Source: JBDUDK01 sp040002995
GTDB taxonomy: Bacteria; Actinomycetota; Acidimicrobiia; Acidimicrobiales; Ilumatobacteraceae
Assembly: GCA_040002995.1 (NCBI GenBank)
Contig: JBDUDK010000092.1
Location: 1 to 8,169, forward strand
Length of the DNA stretch: 8,169 nucleotides
Direction of reading: 5' to 3'
The first letter of the stretch is position 1. Each line of letters starts with the position of its first letter. Position numbers and translations under genes: made by a program. Of this stretch, positions 1 to 5,295 are shown in pieces. The notes under the pieces are model-generated. The model made no database searches. It was given only the letters and a program-made list of their open reading frames with translations, and had not been told where the DNA came from.

Positions 1-575
1 GCCGGTGGGACCGCGGCGGGGCGTTGACGCCCGGCGACCTGCGAGGGGCAACGGTCGGTCTCATCGGATCCGGGCGGATCGGCAGCGCGGTCGTCGCCCG
101 CCTTCGCCCGTTCGGGAGCACGATCCTCGTCACCGATCCGGCCCTCGAACGCCCCCTGGAAGGCACAGAGCTCGTCGCGCTCGACGCGCTGCTCGCCCGC
201 TCCGACGTGGTCTCGGTGCACGTGCCGCTCCTTCCTCAGACCCGTGGCCTCATTGGCCCACGCGAGCTGGCGTTGATGCCGCCCCACGCCATCCTCATTA
301 ACACCGCCCGCGGTGAAGTCGTCGACGAGCGCGCGCTGACCGACGCGCTGCGCAACGGCCGGCTCGCCGGCGCGGGGATTGACGCGTTCGCGCAGGAGCC
401 CCCGTTCGGTTCGCCACTCCTCGAGTTCCCGAACGTGATTGTCACGCCGCATGTTGGCGGGCTCAGCGTCCGTTCGATCCTCGCCATGACCGCGCAGGCC
501 ACGGCCTCGGTGGTGGCGGTGCTGCGAGGAGAGGTTCCCGTGGGCACGGTCAACCCGGAGGCTGCCGCGCGTTAG
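1..575 (+). CDS. D-2-hydroxyacid dehydrogenase, NAD-binding and C-terminal part (5' end outside the window)
   Basis: The reading frame is open to the left edge (first whole codon at 3), and the visible protein starts inside the family, just before the Rossmann domain. The N-terminal substrate-binding part, normally over 100 residues, is therefore cut off. A TTG at 24 is an internal leucine codon, not a start. Counting from that codon, the nucleotide-binding motif GLIGSGRIG lies at residues 12-20, and an acidic residue (D38) ends the second strand, typical of an NAD(H) preference. The catalytic trio is complete: R96 in NTARGE, E125 in AQEPP and H143 in TPHVGG. By family it interconverts a 2-oxo acid and a D-2-hydroxy acid in the cytoplasm; candidate substrates are glyoxylate, hydroxypyruvate or 3-phosphoglycerate. 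The substrate cannot be read from this fragment. It converges on the aldolase gene with a 4-base overlap, and a paralogue lies on the other side of that aldolase. Confidence 0.9.
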   Translation, partial: RWDRGGALTPGDLRGATVGLIGSGRIGSAVVARLRPFGSTILVTDPALERPLEGTELVALDALLARSDVVSVHVPLLPQTRGLIGPRELALMPPHAILINTARGEVVDERALTDALRNGRLAGAGIDAFAQEPPFGSPLLEFPNVIVTPHVGGLSVRSILAMTAQATASVVAVLRGEVPVGTVNPEAAAR

Positions 576-592
576 TACGTCGCGGTCGCGGC
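564..592. terminator. weak GC hairpin over the first convergent junction
   Basis: GCCGCG at 564-569 is matched by CGCGGC at 587-592 with a 17-base loop that holds the interlocked stop codons at 572-575. A nested alternative pairs 565-569 with 581-585. There is no T tract on either side, so a classical intrinsic terminator is not shown. GC-rich DNA produces short inverted repeats by chance, so this is only a candidate for a bidirectional terminator. Confidence 0.25.
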
Positions 593-1366
593 GTCCTTCG
601 CGAGTCCGAGGAACTGGGTGACCTCTTGGGCCTTGCTCAGCATGAAGCCCGCCTCGCTGGCGATGGCGATGAAGCGAAAGCCTTGGTCGAGCCGTCGTTT
701 CGCGGCTTCGGCCGTCGGAACGTGGATGCCCGGTGTGACACCGTGCTTCTTCGCCATGGCGAGCACGTGATCGAGCGCGTCGACGAAGTCCTGATCGTCG
801 CTCTCGAACGATGGTGCCTTGCCCATGGAGTTCGTGAGGTCGTTCGGACCGATGAACACCACGTCGACACCGGGCACCGCGAGGATCTCGTCGGCCGCCG
901 CGACCGCCTTCACCGTCTCGATCATGACGACGGCCAAAATCTCGTCGTTCGCGCGGGCGTAGTACGTGGCGGTGTCGGTGCCGAAGTTGGCGGCATGCAT
1001 GTTGCCTCCGACGGAACGCTGTCCGAGCGGCTGGTACCGAATCGCGGAGATGGCCGCCTCGGCTTCCGCCCGCGAGTTGACCATCGGGACGACAACGCCC
1101 CACGCGCCGATATCGAGCACGCGCTTGATGTTCTCGATCGTGTTCCACGGGACTCGAACGAGCGGGACGGTGCCGCTCTCGGCGATGACCGCGAAACAGG
1201 CGGCCGCGGTCTCAAAGCTCGAGGGGGAGTGCTCGAGCTCAACCGTGAGCCAGTCGAAGCCCGAGCTCGTCATCAGCCGTGCTGCAACCACGTCGGGCAG
1301 CGCCAGCCACGTGCCGACGCTCGATTCTCCCGCCGCGAGCTTGTGACGGACGTAGTTCGATTTCAT
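572..1366 (-). CDS. HpcH/HpaI family aldolase (2-keto-3-deoxy acid aldolase type)
   Basis: The protein has 264 residues, the usual length for HpaI (4-hydroxy-2-oxoheptanedioate aldolase), RhmA and GarL. These are metal-dependent class II TIM-barrel enzymes that cleave 2-keto-3-deoxy (4-hydroxy-2-oxo) acids to pyruvate plus an aldehyde. The active-site pattern is complete: H46 in ELEHSP, R71 in LVRVPW, metal ligands E150 in MIETVKA and D176 in FIGPNDLTNSMG. All four sit one residue from the E. coli HpaI positions (H45, R70, E149, D175). The start is ATG at 1366, because GGAG (1372-1375) lies 5 bases upstream of it. A GTG at 1372 would add two residues, but it overlaps that ribosome site. The gene begins 2 bases after the stop of the dehydrogenase at 1369, so the two form an operon. 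The tight coupling suggests the dehydrogenase handles the aldolase's 2-oxo acid or aldehyde product. The real substrate is unknown. Confidence 0.92.
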   Translation of the reverse strand: MKSNYVRHKLAAGESSVGTWLALPDVVAARLMTSSGFDWLTVELEHSPSSFETAAACFAVIAESGTVPLVRVPWNTIENIKRVLDIGAWGVVVPMVNSRAEAEAAISAIRYQPLGQRSVGGNMHAANFGTDTATYYARANDEILAVVMIETVKAVAAADEILAVPGVDVVFIGPNDLTNSMGKAPSFESDDQDFVDALDHVLAMAKKHGVTPGIHVPTAEAAKRRLDQGFRFIAIASEAGFMLSKAQEVTQFLGLAKDAATATY

Positions 1367-1368
1367 GG

Positions 1369-2394
1369 TCACTCCGATCCCGGGACGGGGGGCGCCAGCA
1401 CGGCGCGCAGGACGGGGGAGGCGAAGACCTCCGGATTGAGAACGAGCTGTGGTTTGCGCCCGTTCTTGAGGTCGACGATGGCCTGAACCGCGGTGTGGCT
1501 CACGCGCTCGCCGGTCTCGCGTGCGTAGGACGCAAAGTGCGGTGTGAGCAAAACGTTGGGGGCCGACCGGAGCGGACTGTCGGCGGGAAGCGGTTCGGCG
1601 ACGAAGGCATCGAGCGCGGCGCCGGCGATCTCATGATCGTGCAGCGCTTTGGCGAGTGCGTCCTCGTCGATCAGCGCGCCCCGCGCCGTGTTGATGAGAA
1701 GCGCCGTCGGCTTCATGGCGTGCAGCTGAGGCTCGCCGATTAGACCTCGGCTTCCGGGCGTGAGCGCGGCGTGTATCGATACGAAGTCGCTCTCGGCGAG
1801 AAGTTCATCGAGGCCCACGAATGTCACGCCGAGCTTCTCCGCGGCAGGGTCCGGAGCCACGTCGTAGGCGAGCACGCGTAGGTTGAACCCACTCGCCCGG
1901 CGCGCCATCGCCTGGCCGATGCGCCCACAGCCGACCAGGCCGAGCGTCTTGCCGAACACCTCGACTCCCCACACGGCCCGCCAGGTGCCGTTCGTCATGT
2001 CACCGTGACCGAGATGAACGTGGCGTGCGAGCGCGAGGAGCAGGGCGAACGCGAAATCCGCGACCGTTTCGTTGAGCAGCCCGGGCGTGTAGGCCACCAC
2101 GATGCCGGCGTCGGTAGCGGCGGAGACGTCGATCGCGTCGAAGCCGACACCCCATCGTGAAATCAGCTTGAGCTGGCCGGCCTCGGGCGAACCGATCGCC
2201 TCGGCCGTGAAGTGGTCGACACCGGCCAGTACCGCATCGGCACCGTCCAAGACGCGCAGCAGCGCGTCGCCGGACATGGGGCCAACTTGCTGCGGGTCGA
2301 CGATCTCGCATCCCGCGTCGCGCAAGCGCTCGAGGGCCGACTGCCCGACTTCGTCCATCGCGCGCGCAGTAACGACGACTTTCCACGACGGCAT
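1369..2394 (-). CDS. D-2-hydroxyacid dehydrogenase, phosphoglycerate dehydrogenase-like, full length
   Basis: This complete 341-residue cytoplasmic NAD-dependent dehydrogenase has the two-domain family layout. The substrate domain carries the RWGVGFDAIDV loop (80-90), equivalent to the glycine-rich loop of SerA-like enzymes, followed by TPGLLNETVADFAF (103-116). The Rossmann motif GLVGCGRIG is at 152-160, with D178 at the end of the second strand. The catalytic residues are R238 in NTARGAL, E267 in VAEPLP and H286 in TPHFAS. It lacks the C-terminal ACT or ASB regulatory domains of many SerA proteins, so serine synthesis is not the only or preferred reading; glyoxylate/hydroxypyruvate or sugar-acid reduction fits as well. 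ATG 2394 is well fixed: an in-frame TAG lies at 2422-2424 with no other start between. There is no Shine-Dalgarno sequence, but a TACGCT box ends 7 bases before the ATG, so the mRNA may be leaderless. It is the first gene of an operon with the HpaI-type aldolase. Confidence 0.93.
   Translation of the reverse strand: MPSWKVVVTARAMDEVGQSALERLRDAGCEIVDPQQVGPMSGDALLRVLDGADAVLAGVDHFTAEAIGSPEAGQLKLISRWGVGFDAIDVSAATDAGIVVAYTPGLLNETVADFAFALLLALARHVHLGHGDMTNGTWRAVWGVEVFGKTLGLVGCGRIGQAMARRASGFNLRVLAYDVAPDPAAEKLGVTFVGLDELLAESDFVSIHAALTPGSRGLIGEPQLHAMKPTALLINTARGALIDEDALAKALHDHEIAGAALDAFVAEPLPADSPLRSAPNVLLTPHFASYARETGERVSHTAVQAIVDLKNGRKPQLVLNPEVFASPVLRAVLAPPVPGSE
1372..1375 (-). promoter_or_regulatory. 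ribosome binding site deciding the aldolase start
   Basis: On the minus strand GGAG is followed by TGACC and then ATG, a 5-base spacing. The site lies within the last codons of the upstream dehydrogenase. It favours ATG 1366 over the GTG at 1372, which would overlap the GGAG. Confidence 0.65.
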
Positions 2395-2401
2395 CGGCCG
2401 G

Positions 2402-2407
2402 AGCGTA
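2402..2407 (-). promoter_or_regulatory. -10 element TACGCT, probable leaderless promoter of the D-2-hydroxyacid dehydrogenase/aldolase operon
   Basis: TACGCT fits the TANNNT pattern of actinobacterial sigma-70-type promoters. Its last T is separated by 7 bases (CCGGCCG) from the ATG at 2394, which would place the transcription start at or next to the A of the start codon. No Shine-Dalgarno sequence precedes the ATG. No good -35 is seen at the usual distance, which is common for this promoter class. Confidence 0.5.
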
Positions 2408-2422
2408 ACCGCAACCCGGACC
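2405..2422. repeat. three phased hexamers, NNRACC type, between the two -10 boxes
   Basis: GTAACC, GCAACC and CGGACC follow each other without a gap and fill the space between, and partly overlap, the two divergent -10 boxes. The first two units differ at one position; the third is looser. The position suits an operator for a shared regulator, but the units are short and chance is a real possibility. Confidence 0.25.
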
Positions 2423-2428
2423 TAAACT
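2423..2428 (+). promoter_or_regulatory. -10 element TAAACT, probable leaderless promoter of the oxidoreductase/iolE operon
   Basis: TAAACT fits TANNNT and ends 7 bases (CCCCCGG) before the GTG at 2436. The GTG is the only possible start, because an in-frame TAA sits at 2406-2408 and no ATG, GTG or TTG lies between. No Shine-Dalgarno sequence precedes it. The implied transcription start is at the GTG itself. The expected -35 position (about 2400-2405) overlaps the opposing -10 box. Confidence 0.55.
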
Positions 2429-2435
2429 CCCCCGG

Positions 2436-3473
2436 GTGACAACGGAGGCCCTGCGGCTGGCGATCATCGGTGTCGGCCGGATGGGTGCTTTCCACGCCCG
2501 GTCGCTGACGGCCGTCGAAGGCGTGTCGATTGTGGCCGTCGCCGACGCATCGCAGGCGTCGCTCGCCGCTGTGGCCGATGTAATCGGCGAAGCGGCGGTG
2601 TACGCGTCGGTCGATGCTGTGTTCGCCGATCGAAACGTGGAGGCGTGCCTGATCGCGACGCCGACGCCGAGCCATCCCGACCTGGTCCGCGCCGCCCTGG
2701 CCGCCGGCCTCCACGTCTTGTGCGAGAAGCCGCTGTCGCTCGATCCCGAGGAGAGCGTGCGGCTCGGGCGGATGGCCGCGGACGCCGAGCGGGTATTGCA
2801 GGTGGGCTTCTGGCGTCGGTTCTCGCCGCCATGGGTAGAGGCTCGGGCGGCGATCGTCGCGGGCCGCATTGGGCGACCGCTCATTGTTCGGTTGTCGCAA
2901 TGGGATGCCGATCCGCCGCCCGCCGCGTTTTGCGACCCGGCGGTGAGTGGTGGTCTCGCCGTCGACTGCGGGGTGCACGAGTTCGATCTAGCCGAGTGGC
3001 TGACCGGGCTCGAGATCGAGCGGGTACGGGCGTGGGCGCTTCCCCCGGTCGACGGAGGACTCGCCGATGTGGGTGACCACGACAATCTTCTGGCGGTGCT
3101 CGAACTCACCGGCGGAGCGCTCGCCACGGTCGATCTCTCACGAAACGCGCGCTACGGCGACGACGTCCGCACCGAGATCCTCGGCTCGCGTGGAGCGGTT
3201 TTCATCGACATCCTTCCCACGGGTCGGGCCCAGATCGGCACCGCCGACGGGATGGATCTCATGGCCGGGTCGGAGGCCGGCGACGCCACGGCGGCCGGAT
3301 TGATCAACCAGACGAAGGCGTTCGCGGCCGCGGTGCGCGGCAACGCGGTCGACGTTCCCGGGGCGAGGGCGAGCGCGCGGGCCACCGCCGTGGCACTGGC
3401 CGTGCAACGAGCGGCGGCGACGGGTGAGGCCATAGAGGTGCCATCGGACCGCGAGGCGGCACCATGGCGGTGA
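2436..3473 (+). CDS. Gfo/Idh/MocA family oxidoreductase, probable inositol/cyclitol dehydrogenase
   Basis: The 345-residue protein has the usual family length and layout. An N-terminal Rossmann fold carries IIGVGRMG (10-17), then ATPTPSHPDL (74-83) and the CEKPL motif with K98. The C-terminal alpha/beta domain carries DCGVHEFDLAEWL (177-189). K98, D177 and H181 match the K97, D172, H176 catalytic set of Bacillus IolG. Family members oxidise a secondary alcohol of a sugar or cyclitol with NAD(P)+. Overlap with iolE makes oxidation of myo-inositol, or of an isomer or derivative, to an inosose the best guess; it is not close enough by eye to name it iolG. The GTG start is forced by an upstream in-frame TAA (2406-2408). 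The gene has no Shine-Dalgarno sequence and is probably read from a leaderless transcript. Its 3' end overlaps iolE by 10 bases, indicating translational coupling. Confidence 0.92.
   Translation: MTTEALRLAIIGVGRMGAFHARSLTAVEGVSIVAVADASQASLAAVADVIGEAAVYASVDAVFADRNVEACLIATPTPSHPDLVRAALAAGLHVLCEKPLSLDPEESVRLGRMAADAERVLQVGFWRRFSPPWVEARAAIVAGRIGRPLIVRLSQWDADPPPAAFCDPAVSGGLAVDCGVHEFDLAEWLTGLEIERVRAWALPPVDGGLADVGDHDNLLAVLELTGGALATVDLSRNARYGDDVRTEILGSRGAVFIDILPTGRAQIGTADGMDLMAGSEAGDATAAGLINQTKAFAAAVRGNAVDVPGARASARATAVALAVQRAAATGEAIEVPSDREAAPWR
3453..3456 (+). promoter_or_regulatory. ribosome binding site of iolE inside the upstream gene
   Basis: GAGG is followed by CGGCACC and then ATG 3464, a 7-base spacing. 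It lies in the last codons of the oxidoreductase gene. It supports ATG 3464 over a GTG at 3470, which would give a GTGA overlap with the upstream stop. Confidence 0.55.
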
Positions 3474-4369
3474 GACTCGGCATCAACCCGATCACGTGGT
3501 CGAACGACGATGTGCCTGAGCTTGGTGGCGACATCTCGCTCGAGACGTGCCTGTCGGAGACACGCGAGGCGGGGTTCCTCGGCTCAGAGCTCGGCGGCAA
3601 GTTCCCGCGCGTGGCCGCGGAGCTGCGCGCCGTGTTGGAGCAACACGATCTGCAGCTCGTGTCGGGGTGGTGGGACGGCCGCATCCTCGAGCGCGATGTC
3701 GACGATGAGTTCGAGGCGATGACTCCGCACGTCACGTTGTTACGCGACGTGGGAGCCGACGTGGTCGTGTACGCCGACACCTCCGGCGGCCGCCACGATG
3801 CGATCTGGCAACCGATCTCCGATCGCCCCAGGCTCGAGGCGGGAGATTGGGATGGCTACGGCCGCAAGCTGACCGCGCTCGCTGAACGGCTGGCCGACTT
3901 CGGTGTCCGCATGGCGTTCCACCACCACATGGGCACGATCGTGGAAACGGCCGAGGAAATCGACCGCTTGATGGACATCTCCGGCCCTGCCGTTGGCCTG
4001 CTGTTCGATTCCGGCCACTGCGCGTTCTCCGGCGCCGATCCCGTCGGCCTCGTCACCCGACACGCGGCGCGGGTGGTTCACGTCCACTGCAAGGACGTGC
4101 GTGCCGCGGTGCTCGAGCGCGCGCGCCGCGACGACATGAGTTTCATGGGCGCCGTGCTCGATGGCGTGTTCACCGTGCCCGGCGACGGCTCGATCGACTT
4201 CTCCAGAATTCTCGCCGTGCTCCACGACGCGGGCTACGCCGGATGGCTCGTTGTCGAAGCCGAGCAGGACCCGAAGAAGGCCGATCCGTTCACCTACGCA
4301 CGGATGGGTCACGACAACCTGCGGGCGCTGGCGCAGAGCGCCGGCTTTACCGTGGCGGTGCGCTCCTAA
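3464..4369 (+). CDS. iolE: myo-inosose-2 dehydratase
   Basis: IolE removes water from 2-keto-myo-inositol (scyllo-inosose) to give 3D-(3,5/4)-trihydroxycyclohexane-1,2-dione, the second step of inositol breakdown, in the cytoplasm. At 301 residues the protein matches family length. It is a TIM-barrel member of the AP-endonuclease-2/sugar isomerase superfamily. Signature stretches in order are GINPITWSNDDVPELGGDI (6-24), SELGGKFPR (41-49), AFHHHMGTIVET (about 150-161), LLFDSGHCAFSGADP (about 178-192), VVHVHCKDVR (about 204-213), VFTVPGDGSIDF and VVEAEQDPKKA near the C-terminus. The metal-binding His, Asp and Glu residues of this fold are present in these stretches. ATG 3464 has GAGG 7 bases upstream and overlaps the oxidoreductase by 10 bases. 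Its stop interlocks with that of the minus-strand Cgl0159-like gene. Other iol genes (iolA, B, C, D) are absent from the window. Confidence 0.95.
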   Translation: MAVRLGINPITWSNDDVPELGGDISLETCLSETREAGFLGSELGGKFPRVAAELRAVLEQHDLQLVSGWWDGRILERDVDDEFEAMTPHVTLLRDVGADVVVYADTSGGRHDAIWQPISDRPRLEAGDWDGYGRKLTALAERLADFGVRMAFHHHMGTIVETAEEIDRLMDISGPAVGLLFDSGHCAFSGADPVGLVTRHAARVVHVHCKDVRAAVLERARRDDMSFMGAVLDGVFTVPGDGSIDFSRILAVLHDAGYAGWLVVEAEQDPKKADPFTYARMGHDNLRALAQSAGFTVAVRS

Positions 4370-4390
4370 CCCTTGGCCGCGCGCGCCACG
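4351..4390. terminator. hairpin spanning the iolE / Cgl0159-like convergent junction
   Basis: CGTGGCG (4351-4357) and CGCCACG (4384-4390) form a perfect 7-base inverted repeat. After a small internal bulge, GCGC (4360-4363) pairs with GCGC (4379-4382), leaving a 15-base loop. The shared stop tetramer CTAA (4366-4369) is in the loop. It is symmetric, so it could act on both strands. No T tract follows, as in the U-less hairpins described in actinobacteria. The function is inferred from position and structure only. Confidence 0.4.
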
Positions 4391-5265
4391 AGATCGGCGG
4401 CGCGGGCGACGGAGCGGGCGACGTCGCCGTCGGGCGGATAGAGCAGCGCGCGTCCGACGACAAGCCCGCGGACGGTCGGCTCCTGGAGGGCGCGCTCCCA
4501 CGTTGCGAACGTGGCCTCCGGATCCGGACCGGGCGCGCCGCCGAGGAGCAGGAGTGGTTGCGTGGTCATCGCCGCGATGGTGCCGATATCGGCGGTGGCC
4601 TGAATCTTGAGCCACGTATAGGCCGACGAGCCACCGAGGGCCGCGCACACGCCCACGGCCCGCAAGAGCTTGTGGGGATCGTGATCCCATACCGCCCGGC
4701 CGGCGTCGTTCTTCGTGTACGGGATCGGCTCGACCATGGCCATCATCCGATGGTCGTTGAGTTGCTGTACGGCGCGCGCGCAACTGTGCAAGGTGGGCAC
4801 GGTGCCAGAGTCGGAGTCATCGATGCGCAGCAGCATCTTGCCGGCGTCGAGGTTCGCGGCGATGAGGTGGTCGGTGTCGTACGCGGTGAACCGGTCGTCG
4901 AGTTCCCACGTCGCTCCGGCGAGCCCGCCCCGATTCATGGTCCCGACGGCTACTCGATCCTCCAGCGCGCCCAAGAAAACCAGGTCGTCCATGATGTCGG
5001 AGCTAGCCAGGACGCCGTCGACGCGCGGGTGCTCGAGCGCCGTGAGTAACCGCTCGAGCATGACTCGGCGGTTCGCCATCGCCAGCAGGTCGTCGCCGAG
5101 CGCCACCATGCCCCGCGCGGTGTGGTCGGCCGCGACGATGAACAGCATCCCATCGCGTGTCAGCGACTGACGGCGCCTCCGGCCGGCGTGGGCGGCCGCG
5201 ATCTTGTCCGGAGCGTGGACGCGCACGCCCAGAAGATCGCGGTATGTCGAATCATCGAGTGGCAT
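4366..5265 (-). CDS. Cgl0159-like (beta/alpha)8-barrel aldolase, inositol cluster type
   Basis: The 299-residue protein resembles the DeoC/Fba-like TIM-barrel family named after Corynebacterium Cgl0159, commonly found in actinobacterial inositol gene clusters. Visible landmarks are FIVAADHTARG (42-52), RVDGVLASSDIMDDLVFLGALED (81-103), GTMNRGGLAGA (108-118), GGKMLLRI-like AGKMLLRI (141-148), MAMVEP (175-180), SSAYTWLKI with K220, LLLLGGAP (238-245) and VRGLVVGRALLYPPDGDV (265-282). K220 is the likely Schiff-base lysine by its position on a late barrel strand. A role as 2-deoxy-5-keto-gluconate-6-phosphate aldolase, replacing IolJ, is an inference from fold and context. ATG 5265 is chosen because GGAGG (5275-5279) lies 9 bases upstream; a GTG at 5292 would add nine residues unlike the family. 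It is the last gene of the minus-strand operon, 30 bases after the oxidoreductase stop. Confidence 0.85.
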   Translation of the reverse strand: MPLDDSTYRDLLGVRVHAPDKIAAAHAGRRRRQSLTRDGMLFIVAADHTARGMVALGDDLLAMANRRVMLERLLTALEHPRVDGVLASSDIMDDLVFLGALEDRVAVGTMNRGGLAGATWELDDRFTAYDTDHLIAANLDAGKMLLRIDDSDSGTVPTLHSCARAVQQLNDHRMMAMVEPIPYTKNDAGRAVWDHDPHKLLRAVGVCAALGGSSAYTWLKIQATADIGTIAAMTTQPLLLLGGAPGPDPEATFATWERALQEPTVRGLVVGRALLYPPDGDVARSVARAADLVARAAKG

Positions 5266-5274
5266 GTTCTGTTG

Positions 5275-5279
5275 CCTCC
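5275..5279 (-). promoter_or_regulatory. strong ribosome binding site of the Cgl0159-like gene
   Basis: GGAGG on the minus strand, then CAACAGAAC (9 bases), then ATG 5265. It is the best Shine-Dalgarno match in the window and decides the start against the GTG at 5292. Confidence 0.75.
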
Positions 5280-5295
5280 ATCGGGCGTACACCGT

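Noticed and set aside
626..1486. Long open frame on the plus strand opposite the HpaI-type aldolase
   Set aside because: Low-complexity, Arg/Asp/Gly/His-rich translation without recognisable motifs; it is the antisense shadow of an aldolase with a complete active site.
2443..2447. GGAGG just inside the first oxidoreductase gene as a ribosome site for a later start
   Set aside because: No in-frame ATG, GTG or TTG follows at a usable distance before the Rossmann strand begins; the GTG at 2436 is the only workable start.
2000..3127. 375-codon open frame on the minus strand across the divergent promoter region
   Set aside because: It covers two genes with full catalytic motifs in other frames and the control region; its translation is Ser/Arg/Ala-rich with no family signature.
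3740..4783. 347-codon open frame on the minus strand over iolE and the end of the Cgl0159-like gene
   Set aside because: Arg/His-rich shadow in high-GC DNA; iolE and the Cgl0159-like protein explain this region.
5266..5292. GTG start of the Cgl0159-like gene at 5292
   Set aside because: It would place the GGAGG ribosome site inside the coding region and add nine residues with no family likeness; ATG 5265 has ideal spacing from that site.
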